64,000 bases of DNA from Neobacillus niacini (GTDB lineage Bacteria > Bacillota > Bacilli > Bacillales > Cytobacillaceae). The position numbers and the translations under genes were made by a program. The notes under the pieces were generated by a model, which was not told the DNA's origin, searched no databases, and saw nothing but the letters and a program-made list of their open reading frames with translations. Below, piece by piece: positions 1 through 8,806 of this stretch. Location: NCBI RefSeq assembly GCF_019749295.1, contig NZ_JACWFG010000005.1:1-64000 (forward strand), read 5' to 3'. The stretch's first letter is position 1; every line of letters starts with the position of its first letter.

Positions 1-493
1 CTTTCTTTTTACACAATTATATGGACTTTATCAATGGTATCTGGATCAGGAGGAACGGACCTTTATTGAACAGAAAAACTATTTGGTCATAAATGAAGGG
101 GAAGCGGAAGGAAACCTGATTGGCGGTAATTTAAGTACCCTGCATTTATTACAGGGAACACCTTATATGCCTTCTTTAAAGGATGCTATTCTTTTTATCG
201 AGGAAGATGAGGAAGCTCATATTCATTCCTTTGACCATGTGCTTCAATCACTGCTTCAACTGCCTGACGCAAACAGGATTAGAGGAATCCTTATTGGCAG
301 GTTTCAGAAAGATTCAAATGTAACAGAGGCCGCAATAAAGAGGGTCATCGCAACAAAGGAGGAATTAAAAAATATCCCGGTAATCGCGAATGTTAATTTC
401 GGACATGTTCAGCCTATTGCGACAATCCCAATGGGTATAAACGCAGCGATGTCCGGTAAAGGCTCCGATACAACAATTGTTATCAATGCATAA
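1..493 (+). CDS. S66 LD-carboxypeptidase (MccF/LdcA family), C-terminal part
   Basis: The gene is cut by the left window edge; the frame is open from base 2, so about 163 residues of a usual 300-340 are present. The visible part has the S66 signature GEAEGNLIGGNLS followed by LQGTPYMPSLKDAILFIEE, and near the C-terminus FGHVQPIATIPMG, which carries the family's catalytic His; the Glu in the first motif is also catalytic. Family members are cytosolic serine carboxypeptidases that cleave LD bonds in murein peptides or inactivate microcin C-type adducts. The TTG at 83 is an internal codon, not a start. The choice between murein recycling and antibiotic resistance cannot be made from the C-terminal half. 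Confidence 0.85.
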   Translation, partial: FLFTQLYGLYQWYLDQEERTFIEQKNYLVINEGEAEGNLIGGNLSTLHLLQGTPYMPSLKDAILFIEEDEEAHIHSFDHVLQSLLQLPDANRIRGILIGRFQKDSNVTEAAIKRVIATKEELKNIPVIANVNFGHVQPIATIPMGINAAMSGKGSDTTIVINA

Positions 494-494
494 C

Positions 495-517
495 AAAAGG
501 GGGGATTCAATCCCCCC
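495..517. terminator. hairpin between convergent genes
   Basis: A 7-bp G/C stem (GGGGGGA / TCCCCCC, loop TTCAA) lies between the carboxypeptidase stop and the end of the convergent potassium channel gene. On the minus strand it is followed by TTTTGTTA, so it most likely ends the channel transcript. Confidence 0.6.
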
Positions 518-524
518 TATGCAT

Positions 525-1889
525 TTATCCGATGGTAACCTTTTCTTTTGGATAATGTATTTTTTCCTGGCTATTGTCTTTTCTTCGTAATATAAGTAAG
601 AAAGTTACAATCCCCACTCTACCGATAAACATCAACAGGATGATTAAAATTTTTCCGAAGGTAGTCAGCATCGGTGTTAATCCCAATGATAATCCATTCG
701 TTCCGAAGGCAGATGATACTTCAAAAATGACCTGAAGCACGGTGCCTTTCTCCGTAATCGATAGTACAAGAATCGAGACAAAACAAAGGATGGCTGCAGT
801 TGAAATGACAATAAACGATTTTAATACATCCTCGCTATGTAGTTCTCTTCTAAAGATTTTAATGGAACTTTTTCCTTGTGCATAAAAGAAAATCGCAAGT
901 AAGACAATGGCAAAGGTAGTGGTTCGAATACCGCCGCTGGCACTGCTCGGCGAGCCGCCGATAAACATTAAAATCGAAATAAAGAGCTGATTGCTTGGTG
1001 TGAATTCATTAATATCCAGCGTTGCCAGTCCTGCACTCTTCGTTGTGATGGAATGGAACAAGGAGTAAAAAAAGGATTCATGCCAGGATCGATCAGCAAA
1101 ATAGTAGCGGCTATCAAGTAAATAGATTATCAGGGTACCAAGAGTGCTCAAGATAACAAAAGTAGCAGTTGTTAATTTTGTAAATAGCGTGAAATGATAT
1201 CTTTTCTTACTTTTTATACTTAAAAAATATTCGTAAATTTCGACAATCACGGGAAAGCCGATTGCACCAACGATCATCAATAGTATGATAATACTTTGAA
1301 TAAAGTAATCTTGACTAAAAGGGTTAAGTGATTCACCTGTAATATCAAATCCGGCATTGGTGGTAGCGCTAATGGAGCCAAATAAGCCATGTTTAAATGC
1401 CGTTAAGGGACTTTCAAAGTACTTCATAAACCGAAAGCCCAAGATAATGCCGCCAATCAGCTCAAAAGAAATAATGGTGATAAAAATTCGTTTTGCCAGC
1501 TGAACCAGTCCTGATAAATTAGACTGGTTTTGGTCGACCATGATAAGCTGTCTTTCCTTTAATCCTACCTTTTTTCCAATCATGATCCAGACGAAGGTAC
1601 TAAGCGACATAACCCCTAATCCGCCTAATTGGAGGACGATACATAACAGAAATATACCGAAGTTATTAAACGTATCTTTGATGGGTATTACACTTAAGCC
1701 CGTTACACTTATGGCGCTTGCAGAGGTGAATAGGGCATCGATTAGACTTAGTGAAACATTTTCGTGATGAGCAAGTGGTATTTTCAATATTAAAGTAGAA
1801 ATGATTAGTGCAGATAGATAAAAAATCACGATTAATTGGATCGTTGATAATTCTTTCTTTTTAAGAGAGTACTTTTTTGTTATGTTCAT
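525..1889 (-). CDS. Ktr-type potassium uptake channel subunit (KtrB/KtrD)
   Basis: A 454-residue polytopic membrane protein of the TrkH/KtrB superfamily, matching the usual 440-455 residues. Four M1-P-M2 repeats are visible, each with the selectivity-filter glycine in its P-loop: VTGLS (about residue 64), TNAGFD (about 178), KSAGLA (about 287) and GTNGLS (about 397). It forms the K+ (Na+-coupled) pore and needs a cytosolic RCK partner (KtrA or KtrC), which is not encoded nearby. In B. subtilis the orphan pore gene of this kind is ktrD, so KtrD is the more likely identity. The start is the ATG at 1889, just downstream of an AAGGA-type site. No c-di-AMP riboswitch was recognised upstream. Confidence 0.9.
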   Translation of the reverse strand: MNITKKYSLKKKELSTIQLIVIFYLSALIISTLILKIPLAHHENVSLSLIDALFTSASAISVTGLSVIPIKDTFNNFGIFLLCIVLQLGGLGVMSLSTFVWIMIGKKVGLKERQLIMVDQNQSNLSGLVQLAKRIFITIISFELIGGIILGFRFMKYFESPLTAFKHGLFGSISATTNAGFDITGESLNPFSQDYFIQSIIILLMIVGAIGFPVIVEIYEYFLSIKSKKRYHFTLFTKLTTATFVILSTLGTLIIYLLDSRYYFADRSWHESFFYSLFHSITTKSAGLATLDINEFTPSNQLFISILMFIGGSPSSASGGIRTTTFAIVLLAIFFYAQGKSSIKIFRRELHSEDVLKSFIVISTAAILCFVSILVLSITEKGTVLQVIFEVSSAFGTNGLSLGLTPMLTTFGKILIILLMFIGRVGIVTFLLILRRKDNSQEKIHYPKEKVTIG

Positions 1890-2030
1890 TTGATCCTTCC
1901 TTATGCAAATCTAAGTGTATTCTATAATAACCGCACTTAAAAGTAAAAGATAGTTTTCCTACTAGAATTTTCTGACATTTTTCTATATGCTAGAGTTATT
2001 AGGACAAAGGATGCCTGGGGGACTATAGAT

Positions 2031-5000
2031 ATGATTACAAAGCTGAAATCCTTATATGACCAGAAAAAATATAACCAAGCTTTAGATATCATAAATCAGG
2101 AGATACACCGTATAAATACGCTGCGCTACACTGAATTCAAACAGGAGCTTAATAAAATAAAGTCTGCCGAGGAATTTCAGATATTGATTCGATTGACTGA
2201 CCATTTTTTGATGTTTCATTTTAGTTCTTTTATTGCTCGCTATGCATACCGCCGATTTCCTTGCATTTTAACGACCTCTTGGTATTGTGAGGAACTGCTT
2301 GATAATGGAAAGCTGTTAGAAGCCGATGAGCTTATCTCTGCTGTGATTGCTGAAAACCAATTTCAGGAAGGTGAAGAGGGCGAACGACTATATTTTTGCA
2401 AGATTCGTTGTTTGTTAGAAATGAAGTTATTTAATGAAGCGGAAGAGCTTCTGGAAAAGGTGAAGGATTCCTCAAGTCCAATATATGACAAACTTGGTTA
2501 TGTATATATGCAAACCGGAAATAGGGAGAAGGCGGAGGAATACTTTAAACAAGGCCTCACAGATCCCGAAAACGGACGGATTTGTTATCTGCTGCTAGCT
2601 GATTTAAAAGCTTGTAATGGTCAAATGGAAGAGGCTCTGGACCTTGTTGAGAAGGGGGAGAAGCTTTACCCTGAATCACCTTCCTTCATGTTAGAAAAAG
2701 TGAAACGATATCGTGACCTCGGCAAAATGACTGAAATGCTTGAAGTGATTCAGGAATTGAATGAGAAAATTCCAGAGCATGCTTATCATAAATATTTTCG
2801 ACATTTAACTAAAACAGCTTATTACCGATTAGGAGAATTTGAACTTTTAGCTAATGAGGTTAAAGAGAAGTCCTTATTTACTGTTAAAAATGATCAGGGT
2901 GAATGTATTAAGCTGAAAATCAAGCCGATTATTCAAAAAAGTAACTATTGCGTGCCAGCAAGCTTGGAGATGATCCTTAAGTTTTATGGAATGGACATTA
3001 CCCAGGATGAAATCGCCTCTCATATATTTGATTTTACCGGTTCGAAGCTGTCGACTACCGTTGATTATCTTGAAAACATCGGATTTGAATGCCGTTATTT
3101 TATTGGTAAGAAAGAGCTGTATCAACAACTTTTGAAGAAGAATATCCCGATTCTGTTAAGTGTTGATTTTGAGCATTCTTCTCATGTTCAAGTCATGAAT
3201 GGGTATGACAGTGTGTTTGATTTTTATCATATACAAGAGCCTAATCTTCTGGACAAAATGTATGTATCTGCTAATGATTTGGAAAAGGCCAATGTCTCAA
3301 CGGGTTATATGTCCATTGTGTGCGTTCCAAAGGAAAGAGCCCATGAGCTGCACTTTTTATCTAAAGCTGAGGATGATTATTTCCGCAGATTGCAGTGGTT
3401 AGGAGAAAAGCTCGAAGAAGATGAAGCTGGTTACAAAAATGAGTTTTTCGAGTTCTTAAAAGCTAACGCCGATGTTCCTTACTCGGCCATTTATGTAGTC
3501 AAACATTTCTCCTTTGAGGAGTATAGCGATTTCATTTTTCAATGTGCTGATAAACTGTTGGAGCTCTATCCGAAAAATGACTTTATGAACCTGCATGTGG
3601 CTCAAGCTTATATGCGTCTCCATAAGATGGAAAAGGCCAGGGAGCAGCTTAAACATACTGAAAGTAAAACCCTTTCTCCACTCTTTCACTTTCTCAATGG
3701 AAGAATTGCCCTTTATTTTGATGAAATGAAAGAGGCAATCTCATATTTTAAGAATTCTTTACAGCTTGATCCAGATCAATACTATACATGGAGCTATCTT
3801 GCTCTTGCCTATCTTTACTCAGAGGATATAAAGAACGCAGAGTATTTCTCTTCTATCAGTATGAAACTTGCACCTAGAGAACGTTTTGTTAACCTCAATC
3901 ACGCAGCTGTGTTAATTGAAAAGCAGGAGTACGAGGAAGCCCGAGGGATTTATGACAAGCTGATACGGGAAGAGCCTGCGGATGGTCATGCATGGTATGA
4001 ACGTGCGCGCCTTGATCAAAGGCTGGGGAAAATTAGGAAGGCGCTGCGCGGATATTTAGTGGCGGTCAAATTAGAAGACGATGTCCCTTTTGCGGTTCTT
4101 GCTGCTGCCGACCTTTATGATTATGAGCTGGGGGAACCTAAAAAAGCAGAAGAAATTTTACAATCAGGTTTGCATACAGCAGATTCCCCTCAACTCTTGA
4201 TACGACTTGGAGATTTCTACCGGGAACATGAGGAACTGGATAAGTGTAAGAACTGTTATCAAGAATGTATCGAACTATTTCCTGAAGAAGGATTTGCTTA
4301 TATTGGTATGGCAGAAATTCTAGCGCAGGAAAATAAAGTTAAGGCAGTTGAATTTCTTAAAACAAATTCAGCCAGATTTAATAGGGATAGTGAATACTTG
4401 ATTAATAGCGGCCATATGTTGGCTGAATGGGCAGCGGAAGAAGAGAATGATCAGTTATTAGAAGAATCCATAGAGCTGATAGAAAGTGGAATCAATAATA
4501 TTTACACAAATTTCCATGAAGCATTAGAGCTGTATATAAAAATAGTACAGGATACCCCATTCGTGCATCGTGCCCTTGAGTATCTAAATCAAAGGTTTAT
4601 TCATAATCCTAATTTAATTGAGTTCAAATGCTATCAAGGAACATTGTATGAGGAAAACCAGCAATTTGCTTATGCATTGGAATGCTACAAAACTGCTCTA
4701 GAGGTAAGGGAAGATTCTTTTCCTTATTATCGACAAGGTGAAGTTTACTTTAAGCTTGAAATCTTTGAGCTTGCAGCAAATGCATATAAAACATGCATTG
4801 AGATTGATCCAGCCATTGAGCCTGCATATACAAGGCTTGCTGAAATAGCATCATTTAGTGAAAATTACGAGGAAGAAGCACGATACCTTCTGCGGTTACT
4901 AGAAATTGCTCCTGTAAGTGTTAATATTGAGTATTTAGTTTCGATTTTGGATGAAGAAGAACTGAAAAAGTTACTGACTACGATTCTATCATTACCAAAG

Positions 5001-5981
5001 AGTGTGAATGAAATTTGGAAACTCGATTCACAAGCGTATGCCTATGGTGCTCTGGGTGAACAGCAGTTAGAACAAGAAAAGGTACATGCTGCTCTTCAGT
5101 TGAATCCCGACTTATCAGAGTTACTTCATCATCAGGCTAAGATTTTTATTAAAATTAAAAAGTGGAAGAAAGCACGCTCCATTCTTACCTTGCTTTTAAA
5201 TAAGGATTCTGAAAATGTGGAGTTATATAGAACACTCATCTCTTATAGTGTTGAGGGAAATAAATGGTCAAGACTTCCGAACTTCTTAACAAAACTCAAT
5301 GGGAATGAGAAGGTTAGAAGCACAAGATTTTTATTAGCAGCTGAGGCCGCAAAACAGTTCACAATGGATAGGAATTGGAACAACGAAGAGGAAGGGAATG
5401 TGTTTGGTCGTTTTGTTACGAGACTAAAAAACCGTACCCAGCAAATTAACTTATTTGGTTCCATCATTGAGCTATATGAGATGTCGATAAAATTAGATGA
5501 AAACAATTTATCGGCTGTAAGTCATTTTGCTAAGTTTTATGAGGAATTTGAATTATCTGAGGAAGCTATAAAGATTCTGCAAAAAGCCTTGAAGAAACAA
5601 TATGATGAACGCCTTGCCTATCAGTTGGGAATGAATTACCTGCATGAGGGAGATTATCTTTCAGCACTGCCTCTATTTGAACGTCAAGTAAACAACGATC
5701 CAGAGGATTACCATCTTCGCTATTTGGCTGCATTGACTCATTGTGAAATGGGAGAAAGGCGTGCAGCCGAAGAAATGATGTTGAATATTATTGAAGAAAA
5801 TCCTTTTGAACCTAACGTCCATTTACGTTTAGGACGTCTGTTCAATGAACAAGGCAGATATTATGGAGCAAAGGAAGTACTTGAGAAAGGTAAGGAATAT
5901 CATCCATACGACTCCGACATTAGAAATGAGCTTGAATTGACCAATCAGCATTTAGCAAAGTCAATGGTGCTTAGTAACTAA
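2031..5981 (+). CDS. large TPR protein with embedded C39-type cysteine peptidase domain
   Basis: This 1316-residue protein is mostly helical TPR-like repeats (residues about 100-270 and 490-1310; for example the segments around AISYFKNSLQLDPDQYYTWS). Residues about 290-440 form a papain-like C39 domain: Cys307 in SNYCVPASLEMILKFYG and His385 in HSSHVQVMNGYD, followed by a segment HIQEPN where C39 enzymes usually have xDP, so the third catalytic residue may be Glu instead of Asp. There is no signal peptide or membrane helix, so it is predicted cytosolic. No ABC exporter or peptide substrate gene sits next to it, which argues against a bacteriocin leader peptidase. It is monocistronic between two terminators, with GGGGGA before the ATG. 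Function unknown. Confidence 0.85.
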   Translation: MITKLKSLYDQKKYNQALDIINQEIHRINTLRYTEFKQELNKIKSAEEFQILIRLTDHFLMFHFSSFIARYAYRRFPCILTTSWYCEELLDNGKLLEADELISAVIAENQFQEGEEGERLYFCKIRCLLEMKLFNEAEELLEKVKDSSSPIYDKLGYVYMQTGNREKAEEYFKQGLTDPENGRICYLLLADLKACNGQMEEALDLVEKGEKLYPESPSFMLEKVKRYRDLGKMTEMLEVIQELNEKIPEHAYHKYFRHLTKTAYYRLGEFELLANEVKEKSLFTVKNDQGECIKLKIKPIIQKSNYCVPASLEMILKFYGMDITQDEIASHIFDFTGSKLSTTVDYLENIGFECRYFIGKKELYQQLLKKNIPILLSVDFEHSSHVQVMNGYDSVFDFYHIQEPNLLDKMYVSANDLEKANVSTGYMSIVCVPKERAHELHFLSKAEDDYFRRLQWLGEKLEEDEAGYKNEFFEFLKANADVPYSAIYVVKHFSFEEYSDFIFQCADKLLELYPKNDFMNLHVAQAYMRLHKMEKAREQLKHTESKTLSPLFHFLNGRIALYFDEMKEAISYFKNSLQLDPDQYYTWSYLALAYLYSEDIKNAEYFSSISMKLAPRERFVNLNHAAVLIEKQEYEEARGIYDKLIREEPADGHAWYERARLDQRLGKIRKALRGYLVAVKLEDDVPFAVLAAADLYDYELGEPKKAEEILQSGLHTADSPQLLIRLGDFYREHEELDKCKNCYQECIELFPEEGFAYIGMAEILAQENKVKAVEFLKTNSARFNRDSEYLINSGHMLAEWAAEEENDQLLEESIELIESGINNIYTNFHEALELYIKIVQDTPFVHRALEYLNQRFIHNPNLIEFKCYQGTLYEENQQFAYALECYKTALEVREDSFPYYRQGEVYFKLEIFELAANAYKTCIEIDPAIEPAYTRLAEIASFSENYEEEARYLLRLLEIAPVSVNIEYLVSILDEEELKKLLTTILSLPKSVNEIWKLDSQAYAYGALGEQQLEQEKVHAALQLNPDLSELLHHQAKIFIKIKKWKKARSILTLLLNKDSENVELYRTLISYSVEGNKWSRLPNFLTKLNGNEKVRSTRFLLAAEAAKQFTMDRNWNNEEEGNVFGRFVTRLKNRTQQINLFGSIIELYEMSIKLDENNLSAVSHFAKFYEEFELSEEAIKILQKALKKQYDERLAYQLGMNYLHEGDYLSALPLFERQVNNDPEDYHLRYLAALTHCEMGERRAAEEMMLNIIEENPFEPNVHLRLGRLFNEQGRYYGAKEVLEKGKEYHPYDSDIRNELELTNQHLAKSMVLSN

Positions 5982-5982
5982 A

Positions 5983-6011
5983 ACAGACGCGCAGAACGTG
6001 TCTGTTTTTTT
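5983..6011 (+). terminator. intrinsic terminator after the TPR-C39 gene
   Basis: Nine-base-pair stem ACAGACGCG / CGTGTCTGT with loop CAGAA and a run of seven T. Confidence 0.85.
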
Positions 6012-6048
6012 CTCCCTATAAAAAGAAGAAAGTATTAAAAACCTCACT

Positions 6049-6056
6049 CATACAAT
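6049..6056 (+). promoter_or_regulatory. candidate sigma-E -10 element of the yodT operon
   Basis: CATACAAT fits the sigma-E -10 consensus CATACAMT and lies 24 bases before the yodT start codon. The -35 is weak: GTATTAA at 6032-6038 is closer than ideal. The homologous B. subtilis operon is expressed in the mother cell, which supports the reading. A guess from a short motif. Confidence 0.35.
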
Positions 6057-6079
6057 GAACTAAAAGGGGAAGTGCTGCG

Positions 6080-7429
6080 GTGGTGGAACGATCGTATTTA
6101 ATTAAACCATTACTCGATGAAACCTTGCCAATGATTGACTATGGAAAAGGGATTTATTTGTATGATAAGGAAGGAAAAAAATACCTTGATGGTGCTTCAG
6201 GCGCTGTCACCGCAAATATTGGCCACGGAGTATCCGAAATTCTAGAAGCGATGCAGGAACAGGCGAAAAGAGTTTCGTTTGTATATCGCTCGCAATTTAC
6301 CAGTGAAAGTGCAGAAAAGCTGGCAGAGAAAATCGCCGCACTTACACCAGCTGACCTCAATTGGTGCTTTTTTGTTAATAGCGGTTCGGAGGCAGTTGAA
6401 ACCGCAATGAAAATGGCGATTCAATATTGGCAGGAAAAGGGTATCCAAACGAAAACAAAGGTGCTATCTAGATGGGTTAGCTATCATGGTATTACATTAG
6501 GTGCACTCTCCTTATCCGGTCACACAGGCAGAAGAGCGCGTTTTGTTCCGTTGTTAGAGGATTTTCCAGTGATCAATCCTCCCTATTGTTATCGCTGCCC
6601 TTACAGCCTTGAAGCCCCTTCCTGCGGCTATCTTTGTGCGCAGGAACTCGAACATGCCATAAAACGAATTGGTGCCAATCATATTGCAGCCTTTATCGCA
6701 GAACCTGTCATCGGTGCTGCCGGAGGGGCAATTGCTCCACCGAAGGATTATTTTAAAACTATAAAAAAAATCTGTGATGATCATGACATCCTGTTGATAG
6801 CAGATGAGGTGATGACTGGTTTTGGCCGAACAGGTTCAATGCTGGCGATGGAACAATATGATGTTATTCCCGATATAGTGGCTTTGGGAAAAGGAATGGG
6901 CGCAGGCTATGCTCCGATTGCTGCAGCACTTGCAAGTGAGAAGGTAATTGAGCCAATATTAGCAGGGTCAAAAGTGGTGATGAGCGGACATACCTTAAGT
7001 GCAAACCCGCAATCCTGTGCTGTATCCCTAGCTGTACTAGAGTATTTGGAAAAAAATAAGATTGTCAGTGAAGTAGAATCAAAGGGTGATTATTTAATGA
7101 ATATGCTCCTGAAATTAAAGAATCAGTATTCCTTTATCGGTGATATCCGCGGGAAAGGGCTATTGTTGGGAATTGAGTTTGTTGAGAAAACAGCAACCAA
7201 AGCACCATTTCCAAGAGAGGCACAAGTGACCCAAAAAATGATTTCTCTTGCAAAAGACAAAGGGCTGCTGATTTACCCGGCAGGTGCTGGAATAGATGGA
7301 GTCAATGGTGACTCCATCATTATCTCACCGCCATTAACCATTACCAATACTGAAATAGATGAACTGGTTTCCCTCCTGCATGCGGCCTTTAAGGCTTTTG
7401 CAAAGCATTTGAAAAATGGTGGTGATTAG
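6080..7429 (+). CDS. yodT: class III PLP aminotransferase (YodT-like)
   Basis: A 449-residue fold-type I, class III aminotransferase. The PLP lysine is in DIVALGKGMGAGYAP (about residue 273), the cofactor aspartate in LLIADEVMTGFGRTG (about 240) and the phosphate-binding NSGSEAVETAMK at about 100. It starts at GTG 6080 behind AAAGGGGAA. It heads the order aminotransferase, CoA-transferase A and B, deacylase, seen as yodT-yodS-yodR-yodQ in B. subtilis next to ablB and kamA. From this context it is inferred to take the 3-amino group of N6-acetyl-beta-lysine, giving 3-oxo-6-acetamidohexanoate; the substrate is not proven by sequence. It has a small Cys cluster (CYRCPYSLEAPSCGYLC) typical of one subgroup of these enzymes. 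Confidence 0.9.
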   Translation: MVERSYLIKPLLDETLPMIDYGKGIYLYDKEGKKYLDGASGAVTANIGHGVSEILEAMQEQAKRVSFVYRSQFTSESAEKLAEKIAALTPADLNWCFFVNSGSEAVETAMKMAIQYWQEKGIQTKTKVLSRWVSYHGITLGALSLSGHTGRRARFVPLLEDFPVINPPYCYRCPYSLEAPSCGYLCAQELEHAIKRIGANHIAAFIAEPVIGAAGGAIAPPKDYFKTIKKICDDHDILLIADEVMTGFGRTGSMLAMEQYDVIPDIVALGKGMGAGYAPIAAALASEKVIEPILAGSKVVMSGHTLSANPQSCAVSLAVLEYLEKNKIVSEVESKGDYLMNMLLKLKNQYSFIGDIRGKGLLLGIEFVEKTATKAPFPREAQVTQKMISLAKDKGLLIYPAGAGIDGVNGDSIIISPPLTITNTEIDELVSLLHAAFKAFAKHLKNGGD

Positions 7430-8122
7430 ATGGAAAATCCATTTGGAAAAATAACATCCTTAGAAAAGGTAATGGAGGCTTTTGATAATGGTATGACGTT
7501 GATGTTTGGGGGGTTTGGCGGTGTCGGCTCTCCGCCAGCTCTAATTGACGGAATCCTCGAAAAAGGGATTAGAAATCTGACGCTAATTGGAAATGATACT
7601 GGCTTTCCACATATCGGGATTGGTAAATTAGTTAGTCAGGAAAGGGCAATTAAGGTAATTGCCTCACATATTGGTTCTAATCCTATTGCAGGAAAACTCA
7701 TGCATGAAGGGAAGCTAGAGGTCGAGTTTTCGCCGCAAGGGATTTTAGCGGAAAGAATACGTGCTGGTGGAGTCGGACTTCCAGCAATTCTCAGTGATAT
7801 CGGTATGGATAATGAACTCGTTGCAAAAAACAAACCTCATTTTCTCCTGGGTGGTAAGGACTACTTAATTGAAACAGCCTTAACCGCAGATGTATCAATA
7901 GTATATGCCAAAAAAGCAGACCCCTATGGAAATTTAATTTATGACAAAAGCGCACGGAATACGAACCCGCTTGTTGCAATGGCGGGAGATATTACGATTG
8001 CAGAGGTAGAGGAAATTGTACCGTTGGGAAGCCTTAATCCGGATGAAATTATTACCCCTGGAGTGTTCGTAGATCATATTATCCCTTCGAAGGGAGTGAA
8101 CTGGAAATGGGCTTGGGAATAG
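7430..8122 (+). CDS. yodS: 3-oxoacid CoA-transferase subunit A (YodS-like)
   Basis: A 230-residue alpha subunit of the family I CoA-transferases (ScoA/AtoD type). The glycine-rich MFGGFGGVGSPPALID near residue 25-40 is the CoA-binding region, and YAKKADPYGNLIYD near 160 is typical of the family. Its ATG directly follows the yodT stop (TAGATG), so the two are translationally coupled. With the next gene it makes the heteromeric enzyme. In this locus the acceptor is inferred to be the 3-oxo acid made by the upstream aminotransferase, or a downstream acetamidobutyrate step; acetoacetate/succinate use cannot be excluded. Confidence 0.92.
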   Translation: MENPFGKITSLEKVMEAFDNGMTLMFGGFGGVGSPPALIDGILEKGIRNLTLIGNDTGFPHIGIGKLVSQERAIKVIASHIGSNPIAGKLMHEGKLEVEFSPQGILAERIRAGGVGLPAILSDIGMDNELVAKNKPHFLLGGKDYLIETALTADVSIVYAKKADPYGNLIYDKSARNTNPLVAMAGDITIAEVEEIVPLGSLNPDEIITPGVFVDHIIPSKGVNWKWAWE

Positions 8123-8772
8123 ACTTTCGTAATACAATCGCTAGAAGAGCTGCAGAAGAAATTCGTAATGGAATGGTTGTAAATCTTGGAATTGGTATCC
8201 CTTCTTTAGTTCCCAATCACTTACCGAAAAACATGTTAGTGATGTTCCATGCTGAAAATGGAATTACAGGTATGGGACCAAGCCCAGAAAAAGGAATGGA
8301 AGATGAGAATTTATGTAATGCCGGCGGTTTTCCAGTCACTTTAAACCAAGGTGGTTCTTACTGTGATAGTGCCATTTCTTTTGGAATGATTCGCAGAGGG
8401 CGTGTGGATATTACAATTTTAGGCTCCCTTCAAGTTAGCCAGCAAGGTGATTTGGCTAACTGGATTGTTCCAGGTAAGAAAGTACCTGGGATGGGCGGTG
8501 CAATGGAACTCGCACAGAAAGCAAGAAAAGTAATTGTATTAATGAATCATTGTGATAAAGCAGGTAACCCAAAGATTGTTACGTCCTGTACGTTACCGCT
8601 AACCTCTAAAGCTTGCGTTGATATAATCATCACAGAATTAGCTGTTTTCAAGGTGACACCTAAAGGGTTAGTGTTAACCGAATTGTTCCCCCCCTATGAC
8701 ATACAACAGGTAGCAGACAAGACAGAATGTGAGTTTACAGTCAGTGATGTAATCCGTAAGATCTCCTATTAA
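8107..8772 (+). CDS. yodR: 3-oxoacid CoA-transferase subunit B (YodR-like)
   Basis: A 221-residue beta subunit, overlapping the A subunit gene by 16 bases, as usual for coupled AtoD/AtoA pairs. The catalytic glutamate is in HAENGITGMG (about residue 51); VVNLGIGIPSLVPNHLP and DITILGSLQVSQQGDLANW are family hallmarks. The start is the ATG at 8107 with GGGAG about ten bases upstream. It would form the active site with subunit A in the cytosol. Length is normal (215-220). Confidence 0.93.
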   Translation: MGLGIDFRNTIARRAAEEIRNGMVVNLGIGIPSLVPNHLPKNMLVMFHAENGITGMGPSPEKGMEDENLCNAGGFPVTLNQGGSYCDSAISFGMIRRGRVDITILGSLQVSQQGDLANWIVPGKKVPGMGGAMELAQKARKVIVLMNHCDKAGNPKIVTSCTLPLTSKACVDIIITELAVFKVTPKGLVLTELFPPYDIQQVADKTECEFTVSDVIRKISY

Positions 8773-8806
8773 TCTCACCCATTCTCTAAAAGAAGGAGTG
8801 AAACTG

